From: an uncultured Eubacterium sp.
GTDB lineage: Bacteria > Bacillota > Clostridia > Lachnospirales > Lachnospiraceae
DNA length: 12,166 bases
Direction of reading: 5' to 3'
NCBI GenBank assembly: GCA_905236225.1
Contig: CAJOPM010000191.1
Coordinates: 1-12,166, forward strand
Made by a program: the position numbers and the translations under genes. Shown piece by piece: positions 7,604-12,166 of this stretch; the stretch's first letter is position 1; every line of letters starts with the position of its first letter. A model generated the notes under the pieces. It saw nothing but the letters and a program-made list of their open reading frames with translations. It was not told the DNA's origin and made no database searches.

Positions 7604-7657
7604 GTAAGCTTGCCAAATGGTACACTGGACAAAACGAACGATTAAAATGAAAGGAAA

Positions 7658-7686
7658 TTGACAAAATTGATATATTGTGGTATATA
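7658..7686 (+). promoter_or_regulatory. Extended -10 sigma-70-type promoter of the HTH gene
   Basis: TTGACA (7658-7663) and TATATA (7681-7686) are separated by 17 bases, and TG at 7678-7679 gives an extended -10. Transcription would start near 7693, about 32 bases before the ATG at 7725. The 15-base core ATTGACAAAATTGAT (7657-7671) is repeated exactly at 11041-11055 in another promoter. Confidence 0.75.
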
Positions 7687-7724
7687 TTAACTGGTTGCAG
7701 TATTTTTGTTTTAAAGGATATTAA

Positions 7725-8432
7725 ATGACAGCAAATGATTATTTTAAGAAAAAAAGAACAGAAAAAGAATATAGCACAAAGGAATTTGCAGAACTTCTTG
7801 AGATACCTGTAAGCTCTATTATCAAGTATGAAAGTGCAGATTTTAATTTCTTAAACCTTTCAACCGGAAAAGTATGTCATGTTTTTTTCCCTCTTGATAT
7901 TGATATTCCTTGGTTTTTTAATGAATACTATAATATATACAATATTTGTGAAGACAAAATTGCTGTCTGGGAAAAAGAAAACAGAATAGAAGATAGTATA
8001 TATTCAATAAAAAAGAAGATAAATAACCGAATTTTAAAAATTGAGTCTAGGAAGTCTTTACCGGCAGACAAAATACTTATCATGAAGTCTTTATTTAAGA
8101 AAAATCTTCATGATCTTTGTTATATTAGCAAAGGAAATGTTGATAAAATCATTACGGCAGAAGAGTATGAAAAATATATAATACCAATACTTTACGTCAT
8201 TAGAAAAGGCAAAAACACCATATCAAATAATAATATATCTGATATCATTATGGATAAATTATATTATAGTAGATACAGCGAAGTAGATTTGGCTTTATTT
8301 TGTGGCGTATCTAAAGAACATGTCTGCCGCTTCTTAAAAGATGAAACTAAAATCAAAACATTGAAGATTTCCAGTTTCCTAATATTGTGTTATATACTGG
8401 GTATAGATTTTGATATACTAAAGCGGATATGA
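7725..8432 (+). CDS. Putative transcriptional regulator with two helix-turn-helix-like segments
   Basis: A 235-residue protein, probably DNA-binding. The N terminus (residues 5-45, with STKEFAELLEIPVSSIIKYES) fits an XRE-type helix-turn-helix. A second segment near the C terminus (184-230, with SEVDLALFCGVSKEHVCRFLKD) has the same helix-turn-helix rhythm. The middle (60-180) is Lys, Ile and Asn rich, without a domain I recognise. AAAGGA (7713-7718) precedes the ATG by six bases. It has its own promoter and terminator, so it is monocistronic. It could control the flanking units, since its promoter shares a 15-base core with the one at 11042; that is inference. There is no sign of a signal peptide, membrane helix or recombinase residues. 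Confidence 0.75.
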   Translation: MTANDYFKKKRTEKEYSTKEFAELLEIPVSSIIKYESADFNFLNLSTGKVCHVFFPLDIDIPWFFNEYYNIYNICEDKIAVWEKENRIEDSIYSIKKKINNRILKIESRKSLPADKILIMKSLFKKNLHDLCYISKGNVDKIITAEEYEKYIIPILYVIRKGKNTISNNNISDIIMDKLYYSRYSEVDLALFCGVSKEHVCRFLKDETKIKTLKISSFLILCYILGIDFDILKRI

Positions 8433-8440
8433 AAATGAGA

Positions 8441-8487
8441 AGCTCTCCAAAACCAATTAAGGTTCTTGAGAGCTTTCTTTTTTTTTT
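8441..8487 (+). terminator. Rho-independent terminator after the HTH gene
   Basis: Arms at 8441-8454 and 8461-8474 pair over 12 of 14 positions around an AATTAA loop (outer stem AGCTCTC with GAGAGCT, inner AACC with GGTT). A long T run follows to 8487. It lies just after the stop codon of the HTH gene. Confidence 0.9.
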
Positions 8488-8575
8488 GAAAAGATTTAAA
8501 TTCTTTCTTTAAATGTAATATATAACTGCCAATAATATATTATAATTAATAAAAAAATAAGGAGATGATGGAGAT

Positions 8576-9292
8576 ATGATAAGTAAAATTGAAGAGATTA
8601 GTAGCGGTTTAGATAAGAATATTTTTGATTTTCTATTTGGCTATAAAAATATATATTGTATTTTTAGAGAAGAAGTTATGATTTTCAAATCTTCTCATAA
8701 GACAAATAAGCCATATGATGCATTGGTAGATATCTTAATTTCTAATTATTTAGGTGAAATACGACTGAAAACACAAGATATTATCTGTATTAGAATTAAG
8801 GGCAATAACTACTTTTATTCATTCCTGGGCTGCACATTAAATTCTATAGATGCATTAAATGTGGCTCTTTATTTTATTCCTTATCAGGGCAAATTGATAG
8901 ATAAGATTAATGAAAAGAGAAATATGTATATAAGAAATTCTCATATTAAAGAGAAAGTAATTGATATTTTAAGCTGCAAAAATTATGACATACGAAATAT
9001 AGATTTAAATAGCCAAAATGTTTTTGCAATTGAAAAAGAAGATATTAATGTACTTCAATGCAATAAAAATTTTATCCTGTCTTATTATACGGTATTACAA
9101 ATTGTTCCAACTAAAAGCAGCTATAAAATAAAAAATATTTTATCTAATAATCAAAGATTTAGCGATTATGAAAAAGCGATAGAGTATTTTTATTATAGCT
9201 TGTACGATGAAGGCAATACTTTGTTGTTAATTAACAGATCGGAGCTTGAAATGATAATTGATATTTATGATCTTGAAAGGATAATTGTATGA
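8576..9292 (+). CDS. Protein of unknown function, first gene of a four-gene operon
   Basis: 238 residues, rich in Ile, Asn, Lys and Tyr, not recognised. There is no signal peptide or transmembrane helix, so it is predicted cytoplasmic. Alternating hydrophobic stretches such as DIICIRIKGNNYFYSFLG suggest beta strands in the N-terminal half. The C-terminal part looks mixed helical (FSDYEKAIEYFYYSLYDEG). AAGGAG (8559-8564) lies 11 bases before the ATG, slightly far. A TATAAT at 8541-8546 may be a -10 element, but no good -35 is seen. The stop overlaps the region of the next start, so the genes are likely translationally coupled. Very low GC matches its neighbours. Confidence 0.75.
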   Translation: MISKIEEISSGLDKNIFDFLFGYKNIYCIFREEVMIFKSSHKTNKPYDALVDILISNYLGEIRLKTQDIICIRIKGNNYFYSFLGCTLNSIDALNVALYFIPYQGKLIDKINEKRNMYIRNSHIKEKVIDILSCKNYDIRNIDLNSQNVFAIEKEDINVLQCNKNFILSYYTVLQIVPTKSSYKIKNILSNNQRFSDYEKAIEYFYYSLYDEGNTLLLINRSELEMIIDIYDLERIIV

Positions 9293-9293
9293 T

Positions 9294-9815
9294 ATGCAAA
9301 ATTTTTATTCCCTTGTAATCATTTGTATAATTACAGCTTTGATGGATGTCTTTATAATAGCTGCAAGCTGTAGCTATTTAAATGGTAATAAACAGATTGC
9401 TCAATATACTATAAAAGAAACTGATTTACAATCTCTTTCTTCAAGTCCACAGATTAATAGCGATGATAAAGAAGAGGAAGAAGATGTTATTGCAGAAGCC
9501 GGTGCAACGCTAGATTCTGTAGAAGGAATGAGCAGCATATTATTATCTGGCACTTATCAGATTGATTCCGGACAGACTTTTTGCTTTTCGGGTGATGGAG
9601 AATATTCCGGCTTTTTTGATGATTCCAGCAGATATGTAAAAAACGCATCCTATTCTTTGGAAAAGAATGATGATGATACTTGTAACTTAAAAATAGTTCA
9701 TCAAGGCAAAAAGGTGACTTATTTGATTGTATTTAGAGAGAAAGGAAAAGTTGAAATTTCATTTAGTGATGATATTTTTTTAGAGTTAAAGAAGGTGAAT
9801 ACTTATGACGAATGA
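9294..9815 (+). CDS. Membrane-anchored small beta-domain protein, paralogue of the 6672 gene
   Basis: 173 residues from this start. A hydrophobic helix covers about residues 5-27, followed by an acidic linker (EEEED near 60-65) and a beta domain (85-166). The domain motif FCFSGDGEYSGFFDDSS (96-112) and the strand VTYLI (141-145) match the protein at 6672 in order and spacing, so the two are paralogues. The start is uncertain: the ATG at 9294 is two bases after the upstream stop, while a TTG at 9285 is nearer the weak site GAAAGG (9275-9280). The N terminus has no Lys or Arg before the helix, and the Cys in IIAASCSYL makes only a poor lipobox, so the anchor type is open. The gene end overlaps the next start by 11 bases. 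Function is unknown. Confidence 0.8.
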   Translation: MQNFYSLVIICIITALMDVFIIAASCSYLNGNKQIAQYTIKETDLQSLSSSPQINSDDKEEEEDVIAEAGATLDSVEGMSSILLSGTYQIDSGQTFCFSGDGEYSGFFDDSSRYVKNASYSLEKNDDDTCNLKIVHQGKKVTYLIVFREKGKVEISFSDDIFLELKKVNTYDE

Positions 9816-10377
9816 TGCTATTCTTGATTTTTATAAAGAAAATTCTCCTGAATTTGTTATTACAAAACGAATACAGGAAGGAATAGGAAATTTGATTTCT
9901 AAACATGAATCTAAGGGAGAAGAATATATACATAACATTTTAGCTAATGAAAAAATGAAAAATTATATCAGGCAGCGGCAACCTCTTTCTGGCGAAATAC
10001 CGGATATTGTAGTTAGTCATGTCGAGGAATATTTTTCTAAACATTTGCCTGAATATAAGGGAGTTGAAATATATAGAAAATCTAATCATCCGGATGATTC
10101 ATATTTGTATGAAGTTGTCGCAAAAAGAAGCGATAATAGTTCTTTTTTTGGAGAAGGTAGTGAGTATGTATGTTTTACAAGCTGGAATGAAAAAACACAG
10201 TCTTTAAATCATGGTCATTATAATGTTGACTATGAAAAAGCAATTGCTATTGCCAAGGAAAATTATAATGATATTTCAGGGAATGATGAGAGATTTTCTA
10301 TTGAAAACAGTAAAAAACCATTTTCAGAAAATGTTATGCAACAACAAGAATCTGTTAGAAGGAGAGTTAGCCGATGA
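9805..10377 (+). CDS. Unknown protein with a basic C-terminal tail, resembling clostridial mobile-element proteins
   Basis: 190 residues. The N-terminal half is helical and charged (about 1-80). The second half holds the compact segment YVCFTSWNEKTQSLNHGHYN (121-140), followed by DYEKAIAIAKENY. This pattern recalls domains in proteins of clostridial integrative elements, but I cannot name a family with certainty. The end is strongly basic (RRRVSR), and the next protein also ends in a basic run. GAAGGTG (9791-9797) precedes the ATG, and the start overlaps the previous gene by 11 bases. Its stop overlaps the next start as ATGA. Tight coupling suggests that its product and the nucleotidase-like protein work together. 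There is no signal peptide or membrane helix. Confidence 0.75.
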   Translation: MTNDAILDFYKENSPEFVITKRIQEGIGNLISKHESKGEEYIHNILANEKMKNYIRQRQPLSGEIPDIVVSHVEEYFSKHLPEYKGVEIYRKSNHPDDSYLYEVVAKRSDNSSFFGEGSEYVCFTSWNEKTQSLNHGHYNVDYEKAIAIAKENYNDISGNDERFSIENSKKPFSENVMQQQESVRRRVSR

Positions 10378-10967
10378 GTAAACATAGATTGTATGTAGAT
10401 ATGGATGGTACATTAGCAGAATTTAAGATAGTTTCGTATGAAGAGCAGCTTTTTGAAAAAGGATATTTCGCAAATCTCTTACCGCATAAGAATGTAGTCG
10501 ATGCGGTAAGAGATTTGTCGTTACATTCTGAAAATATTGAGGTATTTATATTGTCGGCATATCTTACGGATAGCAAATACGCATTAAAAGAAAAAAATGA
10601 ATGGCTCGATAGATACCTTCCTGAGATAGATAAAGATCACAGAGTATTTGTTCCTTGCGGAAGTGATAAAAAAGAAGCCATAAACAATCTTACGGATAAT
10701 GATTATTTATTTGATGATTATACGCAGAACCTTCTTAGCTGGGTGCCGCCTGGGAAAGCTATAAAACTTATCAATAATATTAATAATACCAAAGGTACCT
10801 GGAAAGAAGACAGCATACATTTTAATAGAAAACCGGAAGATATTTCTAATATTATCTCTAGTGTTATTATTGACAATAAACATATTCATGACAATCAAAA
10901 AAAGCTTGACTCTAATCAGCATGAGGAAAGTCATGTTAATGGAATGCGTCATCGGGGAAGAAGATAA
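10374..10967 (+). CDS. HAD-superfamily 5'(3')-deoxyribonucleotidase-like phosphatase
   Basis: A 197-residue protein of the haloacid dehalogenase fold, likely a phosphatase on nucleotides or a similar small phosphate ester. Motif I is DMDGT (D9 nucleophile, D11 acid/base). Motif II is the Ser in FILSAYL (S61). The motif III lysine is K99 or K100 in GSDKKEAI, and motif IV is LFDDY (D114, D115). All catalytic positions are present, and the layout fits the cytosolic type C 5'-nucleotidase (NT5C) family. The C-terminal 30 or so residues are polar and end in RHRGRR, an extension beyond the catalytic core. The ATG overlaps the previous stop as ATGA. It is the last gene before a palindromic terminator. 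Substrate preference cannot be read from the sequence. Confidence 0.85.
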   Translation: MSKHRLYVDMDGTLAEFKIVSYEEQLFEKGYFANLLPHKNVVDAVRDLSLHSENIEVFILSAYLTDSKYALKEKNEWLDRYLPEIDKDHRVFVPCGSDKKEAINNLTDNDYLFDDYTQNLLSWVPPGKAIKLINNINNTKGTWKEDSIHFNRKPEDISNIISSVIIDNKHIHDNQKKLDSNQHEESHVNGMRHRGRR

Positions 10968-10991
10968 ATTTAATCATTTTTTATAATTGAT

Positions 10992-11028
10992 TTAAACCTA
11001 TCGAATTCGATAGGTTTAATTATTTTAC
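10992..11028 (+). terminator. Palindromic terminator after the nucleotidase-like gene
   Basis: Positions 10992-11019 form a 28-base perfect palindrome, able to fold as a 12-bp stem with an AATT loop (centre CGAATTCG). A T-rich stretch follows. It lies 24 bases after the stop codon and 22 bases before the next -35 element. Because it is perfectly symmetric it could also terminate transcription from the other strand or bind a dimeric protein. Confidence 0.82.
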
Positions 11029-11041
11029 AAGTACAAACGTA

Positions 11042-11070
11042 TTGACAAAATTGATGTAAGATGATACAAT
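11042..11070 (+). promoter_or_regulatory. Consensus sigma-70-type promoter of the membrane protein / DUF3990 unit
   Basis: TTGACA (11042-11047) and TACAAT (11065-11070) are separated by 17 bases, a near-ideal vegetative promoter. Transcription should start near 11077. The core at 11041-11055 is identical over 15 bases to that of the HTH gene promoter. The position excludes the in-frame ATG at 11069 as a start. Confidence 0.88.
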
Positions 11071-11104
11071 GTTTTGTATAGAAAACAGCTGGGAGGATGA
11101 TTTT

Positions 11105-11572
11105 ATGAATGATTATTACGATTTTTTAGATATTTATCACGAAAAAAGCCTTGTTGATTTTTGTACACCTGTTGGAAAATTGATTAGAATTATTAATGGC
11201 GTTTTTGCATTTTTCGTATTATTTAATGTATCTGGATTTCTTTTTGCGGAGCTACCTATTCCGTGGATAGGAATTGTTATAATTAAAATATTAGTTTCCT
11301 TCTTTGCGGCAGCATTGTTTTCTGCATTTCTTTCTGTGGATGATTTGATTGGTATTATTTTAAGAGTTTTAGTATCAATTGTTTGGACATTTGTACTTAT
11401 AAATGTGTTGCCGTTTGAGATTCTGACCGCAGCAAATTTACCGCTTAGAATAACGGCATATATTTTATATGGAGTACTATTTCTCTTAGTCTTGCGGAGA
11501 AATGGGTTTAATTTACTTACATTCTTGCCTCCAGCATTTACATTACCTGAGAAGCCGACTGAGGAGAGTTGA
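11105..11572 (+). CDS. Small four-helix integral membrane protein of unknown function
   Basis: 156 residues with four predicted transmembrane helices, roughly 25-48, 53-77, 79-104 and 113-132, then a short tail (LPEKPTEES). The N-terminal 20 or so residues are acidic and polar (MNDYYDFLDIYHEKS). The start at 11105 is preferred because GGGAGG (11091-11096) stands eight bases before it and because an ATG 36 bases upstream lies inside the promoter -10. I recognise no family. It is the first gene after a strong promoter and sits 48 bases before a DUF3990-type gene, probably in one transcript. It may be an immunity or accessory protein for that neighbour, but this is only a guess from position. 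Confidence 0.8.
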   Translation: MNDYYDFLDIYHEKSLVDFCTPVGKLIRIINGVFAFFVLFNVSGFLFAELPIPWIGIVIIKILVSFFAAALFSAFLSVDDLIGIILRVLVSIVWTFVLINVLPFEILTAANLPLRITAYILYGVLFLLVLRRNGFNLLTFLPPAFTLPEKPTEES

Positions 11573-11620
11573 GATAACTTTATTTAAATATTTTTGTATT
11601 TATACAAGGGAATAAGATAT

Positions 11621-12166
11621 ATGGGGTTAATTAATATTGATAAAAAGGTTATTTTATATCATGGATCTCGTACTTCTGTAGACAGACCAAATATAAATTA
11701 TAGTCGTGAGGATATTGATTTTGGTTCGGGATTTTATCTAACAGAAGATGAAACTATGGCAAAAAAATGGGCATGTAATAAATATCGCTCTTTTCTTAAC
11801 GTTTATCATCTCGATTTTCACAATCTTCAAACTTATAGTTTTGGATTAAATGAGGAATGGTTACACTACTGTATTGATAATAGATTTTTAAATAAGCCAA
11901 AATTTGATGCTTCAAAATATGATGTATTGATTGGGCCTACTGCTGATGATAAAATGTTTAATACTCTTGACATGTATGCGGATGGATTACTTTCTGTTGA
12001 CGAAACCTTGAAAATTCTTAATTGTATGGATTACAGTAGACAAATTGCTGTAAAGTCGCAGCATGTTATAGATAATAATTTAAAATTTGTTTCAAGTAAG
12101 GAAATATTTGGAGAAGAAAAAGAACATTATATTTCGTTATTCCGGCAGGACAGAGTTGAGGCAAAC
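11621..12166 (+). CDS. DUF3990-type, ADP-ribosyltransferase-like protein, 3' end outside the window
   Basis: An open frame of 182 codons with no stop before the window end, so the C terminus is missing. The N-terminal motif ILYHGS (11-16) and the segment DFGSGFYLTEDETMAKKWA (33-51) are typical of DUF3990, a family placed near ADP-ribosyltransferase folds. YDVLIGPTADD (100-110) and SRQIAVKSQHVI (139-150) also fit; the latter Gln would be the third active-site element of such folds. AAGGGA (11606-11611) precedes the ATG with nine bases spacing. DUF3990 genes are often next to a short DUF3791 gene in suspected toxin-antitoxin pairs. No such partner is seen here, unless it lies beyond the window. 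Enzyme activity is inferred from the family only. Confidence 0.82.
   Translation, partial: MGLINIDKKVILYHGSRTSVDRPNINYSREDIDFGSGFYLTEDETMAKKWACNKYRSFLNVYHLDFHNLQTYSFGLNEEWLHYCIDNRFLNKPKFDASKYDVLIGPTADDKMFNTLDMYADGLLSVDETLKILNCMDYSRQIAVKSQHVIDNNLKFVSSKEIFGEEKEHYISLFRQDRVEAN

Noticed and set aside
9294..9380. Lipoprotein signal at IIAASCSYL
   Set aside because: The residues before Cys fit a lipobox poorly and there is no basic residue before the hydrophobic helix, so a membrane helix is the safer reading.
11069..11104. Upstream ATG at 11069 as start of the membrane protein
   Set aside because: It overlaps the -10 element TACAAT and would precede the transcription start. The ATG at 11105 has a good ribosome binding site.

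Overview
The window is AT-rich DNA with strong AAGGAGG-type ribosome binding sites and consensus TTGACA/TATAAT-type promoters. Its BspA-like leucine-rich repeats and variable-domain type recall gut Clostridia, most likely Lachnospiraceae. That placement is an inference; nothing here fixes the species. All genes lie on the + strand.

Positions 1-6510 hold most of a diversity-generating retroelement (DGR) in the order template repeat (TR, its 5' part lost upstream of the window), reverse transcriptase, variable target gene. TR positions 1-48 match 1880-1927 inside the target gene at 43 of 48 bases. All five differences fall on TR adenines (four A to G, one A to T) and sit in AAY codons, which is the signature of DGR mutagenic retrohoming. 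The target is a 1760-residue secreted, membrane-anchored protein. It has a signal peptide, then the variable lectin-like domain close to the N terminus, a beta region, BspA-like leucine-rich repeats, a long partly coiled-coil stalk with eight near-perfect heptads, an acidic segment and a C-terminal transmembrane anchor. The variable face is therefore predicted to sit at the tip of a long stalk on the cell surface. No Avd accessory gene is visible.

After a terminator (about 6536-6575), positions 6672-7603 hold a short gene set: a membrane-anchored small beta-domain protein and two small proteins of unknown function. A gene for a protein with two helix-turn-helix-like segments follows (7725-8432), with its own extended -10 promoter and a terminator.

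Positions 8576-10967 form a tightly packed operon: an unknown protein, a second membrane-anchored protein paralogous to the one at 6672, an unknown basic-tailed protein, and a HAD-family 5'(3')-deoxyribonucleotidase-like protein. It ends at a 28-bp perfect palindrome acting as a terminator. A last transcription unit has a consensus promoter sharing a 15-base core with the regulator's promoter. It encodes a four-helix membrane protein and a DUF3990-type, ADP-ribosyltransferase-like protein that runs off the window end.

The functional link between the DGR and the downstream genes is not established. The two paralogous surface proteins, the regulator and the ADP-ribosyltransferase-like gene give the right half the look of an accessory or mobile region.
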